From Rickettsia sp. (GTDB lineage: Bacteria; Pseudomonadota; Alphaproteobacteria; Rickettsiales; Rickettsiaceae): DNA of 34,531 bases. A program made the translations under genes and the position numbers. The notes beneath the pieces are model-generated. The model ran no database searches. It had not been told where the DNA came from and was given only the letters and a program-made list of their open reading frames with translations. This document shows, one piece after another, positions 1 through 8,567 of the stretch. Each line of letters opens with the position of its first letter. The stretch's first letter is position 1. Where the stretch lies: the NCBI GenBank assembly GCA_020048975.1, contig JAIFLQ010000057.1, forward strand, positions 1-34,531, given 5' to 3'.

Positions 1-57
1 AGAATATAACAGATATGTATAAAGCTATGGTGTCAATTAAAACTTAAGGTTAATTGA

Positions 58-1983
58 AAGGATGTACCAAAGAAACAAATTTCCTATAAAAATATAAAAT
101 CTGACAGTTTAAGTGATCGTAAATTAAATTCTCAAATTAATTCAGAACCATCTCTTTCAGAACCTAGTGCTGCTATAGGTAAGCCTGAAATAGAGCTTGA
201 AAAATATTGTATTAATCTAAATAACAAAGCAAATGAAGATGATATTGATTGTTTAATAGGAAGGCATGAGGAGATACAAAGAACAGTAGAAATTCTTTGT
301 AGGCGCAAAAAAAACAATGCACTGTTAGTTGGTGAATCTGGTGTTGGAAAAACAGCAATAGCAGAAGGGTTAGCTGTCAGAATAGTTAAAGGCGATGTAC
401 CAGATATTTTAAAAGATGCAGTGATTTATTCCCTTGATATAGGCAGTTTGGTTGCTGGAACAAAATTTAGAGGAGATTTTGAGGAACGAATTAAATTGAT
501 GTTAGAGGCTTTAAAAAAATTAAAAAATGCAATTTTATTTATTGATGAAATTCATTCAATAATTGGAGCTGGTTCTATCACTAGTGGGGCTCTTGATGCT
601 AGCAATTTACTAAAACCAGCTTTAGCTAATGGGGGGTTAAGATGTATAGGAGCTACTACTTTTAAGGAATATCGTAACAATTTTGAAAAAGACATGGCGC
701 TTGTTAGGCGTTTTCAGAAAGTTGTAGTTGAAGAACCAAGTGAGGAAGTGACGCTGAAAATTCTAAATGGGTTAAAAGGTTATTACGAGAAACATCACAA
801 AGTGACATATACTGAATCTGCTTTAAAAGCAGCTATTACTCTGTCAGAAAGATATATCAATGAAAGACATTTACCAGATAAAGCGATTGATTTAATTGAT
901 GAGGCTGGGGCGCGAGCTAAGACAAGGAAGCTTTCTAACAAAAAAATTGTAATCTCAGAGAAGGAAATAGAATCTTTAGTTGCATCAATTTTAAACATCT
1001 CAAATTTAAACTCAACTCTTGATGGTATAAAACAAATTAAGGAACTAGAAGGTAAGTTAAAAAATAGTATATTTGGTCAAGATGAAGCAATTAAAAACCT
1101 TTGTACCAGTATAAAATTATCTAAAGCTGGTCTTAAAAAGGCTCTTCGTCCGACGGGGTGCTATTTGTTTGTTGGGCCAACTGGAGTTGGAAAAACGGAG
1201 CTAGCAAAGCAACTTGCGCTTTTCTGCGATATGAAACTTTTAAAATATGATATGTCTGAATTTTCGGAAGCTAGTTCGGTTTCTAAGTTGTTAGGTAGTT
1301 CTCCTGGGTATGTTGGATTTGATCAAGGAGGTATGCTTACAGATGAAGTGGATAAACACCCATACTCCGTTGTGTTATTTGATGAAATAGAAAAAGCTAA
1401 TCATGAAATATATAATTTACTTCTTCAAATAATGGATGAGGGGGTTATAACTGATAGCGTTGGAAAGAAAGTTAAATTTTTGCATTGTATTATTATTTTA
1501 ACCAGTAATGTTTCGGCAGAAAAAATAAAGCCATCAATAGGGTTTGCTAATAATAATTTAGAATTGCAAGGCCATGCTCAATTTAACATGGAGAATATTA
1601 ATAGTGAGTTTAGTAGTGAATTTAGAAGTAGGTTAGATAAAATCATTCTATTTAATCCCATAGACACTATAGTGGATAAGATAGTTGATAAAAGTCTTAA
1701 AGAGTTAACTTCTCTGCTTGCTGATAGAAAAATAAGCTTTCTAGTTAGTGATTCTGTTAAACAGTTTCTTGCAGCAAATTATAGTGTTGATAATAGTGGA
1801 GCTAGATCTCTTGATAGATTAATAGATATAAAAATAAAACAACATATTGCTGATGAGATCCTTTTTGGCAAACTTAAAAATGGTGGATTTGTTAAAATAG
1901 ATTATTCTCAAAAACACAGTAAAATTATTTTTAAGTTTATCGGTGTTAATAAAAAACTTAAGCCTGAACTTGAAACGAATTGA
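58..1983 (+). CDS. clpA: ATP-dependent Clp protease ATP-binding subunit ClpA (two AAA+ modules); frame is open from 58 but has no ATG/GTG/TTG before GTG 421, which lies downstream of the first Walker A, so the 5' end is disrupted or unusual
   Basis: Frame +1 reads LIGRHEEIQRTVEILCRRKKNNALLVGESGVGKTAIAEGLAVRIVKGDVPD upstream of the tracked ORF, then YSLDIGSLVAGTKFRGDFEERIK, ALARRFQ-type and [14 protein letters not shown] (second Walker A) motifs, LLGSSPGYVGFDQGG. Closely resembles ClpA rather than ClpB (no long middle domain). Confidence 0.85.
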   Translation, partial: KDVPKKQISYKNIKSDSLSDRKLNSQINSEPSLSEPSAAIGKPEIELEKYCINLNNKANEDDIDCLIGRHEEIQRTVEILCRRKKNNALLVGESGVGKTAIAEGLAVRIVKGDVPDILKDAVIYSLDIGSLVAGTKFRGDFEERIKLMLEALKKLKNAILFIDEIHSIIGAGSITSGALDASNLLKPALANGGLRCIGATTFKEYRNNFEKDMALVRRFQKVVVEEPSEEVTLKILNGLKGYYEKHHKVTYTESALKAAITLSERYINERHLPDKAIDLIDEAGARAKTRKLSNKKIVISEKEIESLVASILNISNLNSTLDGIKQIKELEGKLKNSIFGQDEAIKNLCTSIKLSKAGLKKALRPTGCYLFVGPTGVGKTELAKQLALFCDMKLLKYDMSEFSEASSVSKLLGSSPGYVGFDQGGMLTDEVDKHPYSVVLFDEIEKANHEIYNLLLQIMDEGVITDSVGKKVKFLHCIIILTSNVSAEKIKPSIGFANNNLELQGHAQFNMENINSEFSSEFRSRLDKIILFNPIDTIVDKIVDKSLKELTSLLADRKISFLVSDSVKQFLAANYSVDNSGARSLDRLIDIKIKQHIADEILFGKLKNGGFVKIDYSQKHSKIIFKFIGVNKKLKPELETN

Positions 1984-2236
1984 AATCTAAAATAAGCTAC
2001 ACGATTTTTAGGTATTCTTTCAATTTTTTTATAACAAACATGATCATTGCTGAACTAGAGTTGTCTACTATAGTATCTGTTTGTGACCATGGTTAAAAAA
2101 AAATTTAATCTGTTCCGTGCCCATCTGGAAAAAATAAAACTGCAGAGTTAAGACGTTTTATAGTAAAGAACTGAGATGCCACGTCGCTTATGCTCTTCGT
2201 CACGTTCTCTGTAAGTCTTATTTTGTAAATCCTACA

Positions 2237-2296
2237 GGGCTTCTTGCTTTCATGCAACAAGCCCCACTTTCCTTCCCATTTTCACAAAAATGGGAA
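2237..2296. repeat. Two consecutive strong hairpins in an intergenic region
   Basis: GGGCTTCTTGC-TTTCAT-GCAACAAGCCC (2237-2264, one mismatch) and TTCCCATTTT-CACA-AAAATGGGAA (2273-2296, perfect 10-bp stem). Confidence 0.7.
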
Positions 2297-2506
2297 TCAA
2301 TTTTTCAAACAAGTACCAGATCCAAATTTTTATGGAGTTGCCAGCAGGTGTTCTAATAATATTTAATATAAGCTAAATTAGTTAAAGATAATTAGTACAG
2401 ATAACATATTGACAAATAACGGTAAATCATGTATATGATAGTTAAGGTATATTAATAATTAAAATTAGTATAAAAATTAATTAACTATTAAGCGTTTTGT
2501 AAATAT

Positions 2507-3139
2507 ATGTCTAGTGTACCTATTAAATCTATTGTTTATCAATCTTCTACCGCCAGCATTGTTAAGTTAAATTCTGGAGGAAAAGCTTCTGTTGAAATGA
2601 AAGCAGGAAGTTTTGTGTTAAACGGAAAAAGAATAGTAGTAAAAATAGGAGATAATTTAGAATCTATATCAGCAAAGATTAATAAACATTTACATGAGAC
2701 TGGGGTCAAAGCCAAAATAGTTGAAAAAGATAATGGGTATAAATTACATTTAACTTCCAAAAAAAAACATGTTCAAATTGAAGATCGAAATGGAGTTCTA
2801 GCAAATTTATATAATAAAGGTCACATTGGTAAATCTAGTAAACATTTAATGCAAGTAACTGGTGGAGAGGTGTTTTATAACAAACCTTTGCCAAAGATGT
2901 CTCAAAACACAATCTTATTGAATATGTTTAATGTTCCTAAAGTGTATAATTTAGAGCCAAATGCATTAGTTGTGTTAAATGAATTGCAAGAAGATAATGC
3001 TGTTCAAGAGGCGCAGGAATTGCTTGTTCCAGAAGTTCTCCCAGAAGTTCTCCCAGAAGTTCTCCCAGAAGTTCTCCCAGAAGTTCTCCCAGAAGTTCTC
3101 CCAGAAGTTCTCCCAGAAACCGACATTAAAAGCTGGTAG
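2507..3139 (+). CDS. Hypothetical protein with Flagellin_IN-like domain and C-terminal PEVL tandem repeat (possible N-terminal half of a split gene)
   Basis: GSFVLNGKRIVVKIGDNLESISAKINKHLHETGVKAKIVEKDNGYKLHLTS resembles the INGxxIxVxxGDxLxxIxxxINxxxTGVxAxxVxxxxGYxLxLTS pattern of flagellin hook-IN motifs; ends in (PEVL)7. Confidence 0.6.
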   Translation: MSSVPIKSIVYQSSTASIVKLNSGGKASVEMKAGSFVLNGKRIVVKIGDNLESISAKINKHLHETGVKAKIVEKDNGYKLHLTSKKKHVQIEDRNGVLANLYNKGHIGKSSKHLMQVTGGEVFYNKPLPKMSQNTILLNMFNVPKVYNLEPNALVVLNELQEDNAVQEAQELLVPEVLPEVLPEVLPEVLPEVLPEVLPEVLPETDIKSW

Positions 3140-3542
3140 TGCTGAAAAAAGACGGAACTTAGAAAGGATGAGAAACTATATTTTAAGATATGTAAAAGGA
3201 AGGGAAGAATTTAATGCTTTGTGTAAGAATTTAGTTGCAAAAAAGTCAAAGTTCAAGCCTAGTTTTGATTCTTTCCGCGTCAAAGAGTTTGAAAGTTATA
3301 AAAAGATTTTCGAGTCTGAAAAGTTTAAAAATATAGTAAAAAGCGCCAAGTTAGCCAAATATATTCAAAAATATGTAGAAGAAAAGCCAAAATTTGTTGT
3401 TTTGTGTAAGAAATTAGATATAAAAAACCTTAATTTTAATTCTTCTAAAGGCGATGATCTTGCAAAGTATGAAAAGATTTACAACTCTAAAACGTTTCAA
3501 AATATAGTAAAAGCCAAGCTGGCCCAATCTTACAGCATATAG
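2979..3542 (+). CDS. Hypothetical protein: FSQK repeat (other frame of the 12-bp repeat) followed by two ~60-aa homologous modules; probably the C-terminal half of the split gene
   Basis: ORF track; internal duplication YILRYVKGREEFNALCKNLVAKK...KFKNIVKSAKLAK / YIQKYVEEKPKFVVLCKKLDIKN...TFQNIVKAKLAQ. No obvious own start near the modules. Confidence 0.5.
   Translation: MNCKKIMLFKRRRNCLFQKFSQKFSQKFSQKFSQKFSQKFSQKFSQKPTLKAGSAEKRRNLERMRNYILRYVKGREEFNALCKNLVAKKSKFKPSFDSFRVKEFESYKKIFESEKFKNIVKSAKLAKYIQKYVEEKPKFVVLCKKLDIKNLNFNSSKGDDLAKYEKIYNSKTFQNIVKAKLAQSYSI
3029..3118 (+). repeat. 12-bp tandem repeat CCAGAAGTTCTC, 7.5 copies
   Basis: Direct reading: identical units at 3029, 3041, 3053, 3065, 3077, 3089, 3101, then partial CCAGAA at 3113-3118. 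Open in all three forward frames (PEVL / QKFS / RSSP). Confidence 0.97.
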
Positions 3543-3632
3543 ATTAGTAGAACATTGTGGTCAAAATAAGTTCTTTGGTTAAGGTTTTTTCAAAAGAGGC
3601 TTGTTTCTTTTAAGATTATAATTTGAAGAGAA

Positions 3633-3660
3633 GCGCATGGGGGAATTTTATAACATGCGC
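3633..3660. repeat. Inverted repeat GCGCATG-N14-CATGCGC
   Basis: Perfect 7-bp arms at 3633-3639 and 3654-3660, downstream of the 3542 stop. No clear U-tract immediately after. Confidence 0.6.
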
Positions 3661-3841
3661 GGTGCTACAAAAATTTCATCATTCTATATGATTATTTAAT
3701 ATTCCTATCATTTGTTAGAAATTAAAAAAAGTTCTTCTTCTTATAGAAAATCTGTGTTATAAAATAAATGTACATATTTCAAGATGATTTAAATATCGTT
3801 TCAAATATCTTGTATATAATAAATTCAGATGGGCGCTGTAA

Positions 3842-4357
3842 ATGAAACATGGTGGTAGAAGGAATGGGGCAGGTAGGCCAAAGGGTCAAGGTAAATATGG
3901 TACTAGCACAAAAGCTATTAGAGTACCAGAATATTTGGTAGAAGATGTAAGAAATTACTCTGTTAATGGTGGGTATAAAATACCTCTTTTTAGTTCAAAA
4001 GTAGAGGCTGGACATCCTTCTTTAGCGGATGATCATATAGAAGATATGATTGATATAAACAGCTTTTTAGTTAAAAATCCACAGACAAGTTTTTGTGTTA
4101 AAGTTTCTGGCCTTTCAATGATTGGTGCTGGAATTTACGAAGGTGATATTTTAATTGTAGATAGTAGTGTAGCTCCGGGTGAGGGTAAGATAATCATTGC
4201 GGCCTTAGATGGTATGCTTACGGTAAAAAGACTTGGTTTTCTTAACAAGAAGCCTTATTTAATACCAGAAAATCCCAATTTTGACCCTATTCCAGTCCTA
4301 GAAAATTCAGAGCTTTACATATGGGGAGTCGTGATAAGTATAGTTAGAAGTTTATAA
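3842..4357 (+). CDS. S24/UmuD-like autoproteolytic peptidase with basic GGRRNGAGRPKG N-terminus
   Basis: EAGHPS (Ala-Gly cleavage-type site), SGLSMIGAGIYEGDILIVD (Ser nucleophile context), LDGMLTVKRL (Lys general base), LIPENPNF..I...IWGVV as in UmuD/LexA peptidase domains. Confidence 0.8.
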   Translation: MKHGGRRNGAGRPKGQGKYGTSTKAIRVPEYLVEDVRNYSVNGGYKIPLFSSKVEAGHPSLADDHIEDMIDINSFLVKNPQTSFCVKVSGLSMIGAGIYEGDILIVDSSVAPGEGKIIIAALDGMLTVKRLGFLNKKPYLIPENPNFDPIPVLENSELYIWGVVISIVRSL

Positions 4358-4370
4358 TGGGGGTGATGTT

Positions 4371-4637
4371 ATGGAATATAAAATTTATGAGATTGAAAAT
4401 ATCAAAAGTGCAAGAGAATACTTATCAAAAGTAAATGAACCTGTGTTATTAAGTAATCCCCAGGGAAGTAGTAGATATTATGGTATTAGAGTTATTGATT
4501 ATATTTTTAAAACTCTTCAAAATGAATTTCCTAGCAAAATAATGGGTATAATTATAGATGTATACGATGATTATTCTGCTCTAGTAACGGCAAAAGAATT
4601 GGGTTATGATAGGATAATATACAATAATGAGAGCTAA
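4371..4637 (+). CDS. Conserved-looking small hypothetical protein, 88 aa
   Basis: ORF with short spacing after the UmuD-like gene and TAATG overlap with the downstream recombinase gene. Confidence 0.6.
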   Translation: MEYKIYEIENIKSAREYLSKVNEPVLLSNPQGSSRYYGIRVIDYIFKTLQNEFPSKIMGIIIDVYDDYSALVTAKELGYDRIIYNNES

Positions 4638-5587
4638 TGTTTAATCCAGAAATTCAAGAGTTAGTGAAAGAATGGCAGACTTATTTACAATTCCAGAAAA
4701 ATTATTCTAAAAATACTAGAGAGTCTTATTTAAATGACTTAAAAGCTTATTTCTTTTTTATCCAAAATTATACTGAAGAGTCTGTGAGTATAAAATCTAT
4801 TGCTTCGGTCGATATAAGACTGGTAAGAAGTTGGTTATCTGAGCGTAGATTTTCTGAATATGCAGCAAGCTCTAGTGCTAGGGCTTTGTCTTCAATAAGA
4901 AACTTCTATCGTTATATAGAGAAAACTCGCAACGTGGCTTGTCATTCAATACACGCTGTATCCAACCCTAAAAAACCAAAGTCTCTGCCAAAAGCTTTGT
5001 CTAAAGAAGATACTTTGTTTTCTTTAGACAAAATAGACTCTTTGGGTGAAGTTAAGTGGATTGATTTAAGAAATAAAAGTCTACTGACATTAATTTATGC
5101 TAGTGGTCTTAGGATTTCAGAAGCATTATCAATAACAAAAGAGAATGTAAATCAATGTGAATATATAAAAATTATAGGCAAGGGTAATAAAGAAAGGTTA
5201 ATTCCATGGATTGAGGATGTAAGAAAATTAATTTTGGAATATTTAAAGGAGTTACCATATGAAATTGAAAAAACTGAACCAATATTTCGTAGTAAAACAG
5301 GGAAAATATTACACAGAAGTAATTTTAATGCCGAATTAGTTAAATTAAGACGTATTTATGGTTTACCAGAGCATTTAAGCTCTCATTCATTCCGCCATAG
5401 TTTTGCTACGCATTTATTGGAAAACGGTGCAGATCTTAGGTCTATTCAAGACTTGCTTGGTCATAAGAGCTTATCCACTACCCAAAGATATACAAAAGTT
5501 AATTTAAGCCACTTGGAAACAGTATATAATAAATCACACCCTGAGTCAGTTACATTTTCTGATAAAAAAGATCTCAATTTAAAGTAA
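4637..5587 (+). CDS. xerC: Tyrosine recombinase XerC/XerD type
   Basis: ASGLRISEAL (catalytic R), HSFRHSFATHLLENGADLRSIQDLLGHKSLSTTQRYT (H-RH...H...Y motif); N-terminal SAM-like domain. XerC versus XerD not resolved. Confidence 0.88.
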   Translation: MFNPEIQELVKEWQTYLQFQKNYSKNTRESYLNDLKAYFFFIQNYTEESVSIKSIASVDIRLVRSWLSERRFSEYAASSSARALSSIRNFYRYIEKTRNVACHSIHAVSNPKKPKSLPKALSKEDTLFSLDKIDSLGEVKWIDLRNKSLLTLIYASGLRISEALSITKENVNQCEYIKIIGKGNKERLIPWIEDVRKLILEYLKELPYEIEKTEPIFRSKTGKILHRSNFNAELVKLRRIYGLPEHLSSHSFRHSFATHLLENGADLRSIQDLLGHKSLSTTQRYTKVNLSHLETVYNKSHPESVTFSDKKDLNLK

Positions 5588-5663
5588 ATACTTAATCATT
5601 TTGTCTTGCAAGTTTATAAAGTTTTGCATTATATTGAAGCTGTTTTGAAACGGAGGAATTAGT

Positions 5664-6098
5664 ATGAACAAGATAGTTTTACCAGAAAGTTATGTACCTT
5701 CTGATACTGAAGAATACATGAACCCAATGCAATTGGAGTATTTTAAACAAAAGCTTCTAAAGTGGCGTGAAGAATTGCTTGAAGAATCTAGAGAAACTCT
5801 AATACATTTAAAGGAAGAGATTTGGAATGAACCAGATTTAAACGACCGTGCGAGTGTTGAAGCAGAAACGACAACTGAACTTAGAACTCGTGATCGTTAT
5901 CGTAAATTAATCGATAAAATAGAAGCAGCTATTGAGCGAGTGAATAAGGGCGGCTATGGTTATTGTGAAGACACAGGAGAAGAAATAGGTCTTAAAAGGC
6001 TTGAAGCAAGACCAGTAGCTACTTTATGTATAGAAGCGCAGGAGCGTCATGAAAATTATGAAAGAACTCATCTAGATGAGGATTATCTAGAAATTTAA
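5664..6098 (+). CDS. dksA: RNA polymerase-binding transcription factor DksA
   Basis: DRASVEAETTTELRTRDRYRKLIDKIEAAIERVNKGGYGYCEDTGEEIGLKRLEARPVATLCIEAQERHE is typical of DksA. One Cys of each zinc-finger pair appears replaced. Confidence 0.93.
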   Translation: MNKIVLPESYVPSDTEEYMNPMQLEYFKQKLLKWREELLEESRETLIHLKEEIWNEPDLNDRASVEAETTTELRTRDRYRKLIDKIEAAIERVNKGGYGYCEDTGEEIGLKRLEARPVATLCIEAQERHENYERTHLDEDYLEI

Positions 6099-6204
6099 AA
6101 AATTTGTAACATCGAAAGAAAACATTCATTTTTATGGATTTGTGGTGTCACATGTTGTATTATGCCATTTAATTTTCTAGAAGTAACTTTTTAAGAATTT
6201 GAGA

Positions 6205-7116
6205 ATGCAATTTTTTCCCCTAAAACTTTTTCCTAATAATTCTAATTTTGACTTCATGCGAATGAAGAATTTTAATTACGGCTTATCAGTTTTATTATTT
6301 TTCATAAGTATAGCCTGGATTGGTGTTTATAAATTTAATTTTGGTATTGATTTTATAGGTGGAATTAGTATGGAACTGCGTGTTGACCAGACCCCTGACT
6401 TACCTAAAATGCGTGCAGTTCTTGGAAATCTTGAAATTGGTGAAATAGTGTTGCAAAACTTTGGTAGCGATAAAGATATTTCAATACGAGCTGGTATTAG
6501 TAGTGAAGAAAATTTAATGCATAATATTGAGCTTATTAAATCTGCATTAACACAAAATTTTCCATATGAATTTGAATATAGGAAGGTTGATTTTGTTGGT
6601 CCGCAAGTTGGTAATCAAATGATAAAATCAGGGGTTATGGCTCTGATACTGTCATTTTTATCTATAATGATTTATATTTGGATAAGATTTGAATGGCAAT
6701 TTGCCATAGGTGTTTTAGCAGCTTTGGTTCACGATGCAGTCTTAAGTCTTGGGTTTTTAAGTGCAACAAAGCTTGATTTTAATTTAAGTACGATTGCTGC
6801 TATTTTAACCATAGTTGGTTACTCAGTAAATGATACTGTGGTAATTTATGATCGTATTCGTGAGAATTTAAGAAAATATAACAAAAAGCCTATTAGTGTT
6901 ATAATCAATATGAGTATCAATGAAACTTTATCAAGGACAACAATAACAGTATTTACAACTTTGCTTGCTAATCTTGCTTTGATAATATATGGCGGTGAAG
7001 CAATAAAAAGTTTTAGTGTGCTAGTATTTTTTGGGATATTGATTGGTACTTATTCATCTATTTTTATTTCTGCACCAGTGATTACATTATTTAATTTTAA
7101 AAACTTAAAAGAATAA
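6205..7116 (+). CDS. secF: Protein translocase subunit SecF (ORF track starts at upstream TTG 6199)
   Basis: [75 protein letters not shown]. Confidence 0.93.
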   Translation: MQFFPLKLFPNNSNFDFMRMKNFNYGLSVLLFFISIAWIGVYKFNFGIDFIGGISMELRVDQTPDLPKMRAVLGNLEIGEIVLQNFGSDKDISIRAGISSEENLMHNIELIKSALTQNFPYEFEYRKVDFVGPQVGNQMIKSGVMALILSFLSIMIYIWIRFEWQFAIGVLAALVHDAVLSLGFLSATKLDFNLSTIAAILTIVGYSVNDTVVIYDRIRENLRKYNKKPISVIINMSINETLSRTTITVFTTLLANLALIIYGGEAIKSFSVLVFFGILIGTYSSIFISAPVITLFNFKNLKE

Positions 7117-7120
7117 TTTT

Positions 7121-7687
7121 ATGAGAATTTCAGCAAATGATATTAAATCTGGTAACATACTGGATTATGAAGGAGAGTTATGGATTGTTGCTAAAAATCC
7201 TGAACATACAAAACCTGGTAAAGGTGGGGCTTATGTGCAAGTGGAGATGAAGAATCTACGTACTGGCAATAAATTAAACCAACGTTTTAGTTCTAGCGAG
7301 AGTGTAGAAAAAGCTTTTCTTGAAAGGAAAGAGATGCAATATCTTTATAAAGAAGAGAATCTTTTAGTATTTATGGATCCCGACTCTTTTGAACAAGTAA
7401 TGATTGACCAAGATTTAATGAAAGATAAATTACCCTTTCTTGCTGACGGTATGAGTGTAGAAGTTGAATTCTACCAGGATAAACCACTCAGTATTGTTTT
7501 AGCGCAAACTGTGATACTAGAAATTCAGGAGACTGATCCAGTAATTAAAGGGTCCACTGCAACTTCTTCTTACAAACCGGCTATAATGGTTAACGGTTTA
7601 CGTGTCATGGTACCTCCATACTTAGTAACAGGTGAGAAAATAATAGTTAGAACTGAAGATACCACTTTTGTTAAAAGAGCTGAGTAA
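7121..7687 (+). CDS. efp: Translation elongation factor P
   Basis: [31 protein letters not shown]; full-length 188 aa EF-P with Lys in the KPGKGGA loop. Confidence 0.96.
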   Translation: MRISANDIKSGNILDYEGELWIVAKNPEHTKPGKGGAYVQVEMKNLRTGNKLNQRFSSSESVEKAFLERKEMQYLYKEENLLVFMDPDSFEQVMIDQDLMKDKLPFLADGMSVEVEFYQDKPLSIVLAQTVILEIQETDPVIKGSTATSSYKPAIMVNGLRVMVPPYLVTGEKIIVRTEDTTFVKRAE

Positions 7688-8436
7688 TGGGAAATAACAC
7701 TGTTTTTCTTACAGATGCTATAAGAGGTGCATCAAAATTCTTACATCGTGATTATTTTGAGTTAGAAAATTTACAAAGTTCTGAGAAAAATACAAAATTT
7801 TTTGTTGATAAAGCAAAACAGAGAGTTGCAGAAAATTTACAAAAATCATTGAGTAAATATTACAAAACTATTATTTTTGATAACGAATTAAATCTACAAA
7901 ATCTAAGCTTTAGTGATTCTGCAGTTCTTGTACATGTTTTAGATGGGGAAGCAAACTTTGAAAGAGCAATTCCATTCTTTGCGTTAATAGTGACAATTTT
8001 AACAAAAAAACATGATAAAATTTCTGCAGATAAAATTGTCGTTAATTTTCCAATTTTGGGTGATATATATTATGCTGAGCAAGGAAAAGGAGCTTGGCTT
8101 GAAAGGCATTCAGCAAATTTTTCTAGTGGAGCTGTGAGATTAAGAGTATCAGTAAAAAATAAGTTAGAGGATAGATTGGTTTGTTGTAATTACTCGGAAT
8201 TACCAATTGCAGCAAAGATATCACCAAATATAAGAATTTTTGAATCTTGTGCATATCAATTAGCTCTTTTAATCAGTGGTAAAGCTGATGTTGCTTTGTT
8301 TGTAAATAATCCAATCTTCACTCAGGGATTTGAAATGTTAGTGCGTGAATCTGGTGGGCTTAGTTATGTACAGAATAATGTGTTTATTGCTTCGAATTAT
8401 CAATTACAAGAAAAACTAAAACAAATACTAGCTTAA
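7687..8436 (+). CDS. Inositol monophosphatase/SuhB-family protein with degenerate active site
   Basis: HVLDGEANFERAIPFFALIVTIL matches DPLDGTxNFxxGxPxFxVS region; GKADVALFVNNPIFTQGFEMLVRESGG matches the C-terminal GxxD...WDxAAGxxxxxEAGG region, with key Asp residues substituted. TAATG overlap with efp. Confidence 0.72.
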   Translation: MGNNTVFLTDAIRGASKFLHRDYFELENLQSSEKNTKFFVDKAKQRVAENLQKSLSKYYKTIIFDNELNLQNLSFSDSAVLVHVLDGEANFERAIPFFALIVTILTKKHDKISADKIVVNFPILGDIYYAEQGKGAWLERHSANFSSGAVRLRVSVKNKLEDRLVCCNYSELPIAAKISPNIRIFESCAYQLALLISGKADVALFVNNPIFTQGFEMLVRESGGLSYVQNNVFIASNYQLQEKLKQILA

Positions 8437-8567
8437 TAATTCTTTTTAGAAATATTAACTGCCGCAATTAAAAATAGTTTAAATCCTAAGCTTTTTGAAT
8501 TATTATTTGTTGTGGTACCTAAATTAGAAAACAAATTGATATATTTTTATAGCGAGGTGATTTTACG

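Noticed and set aside
3029-3118. CRISPR array
   Set aside because: Contiguous 12-bp coding tandem repeat without spacers; no cas genes.
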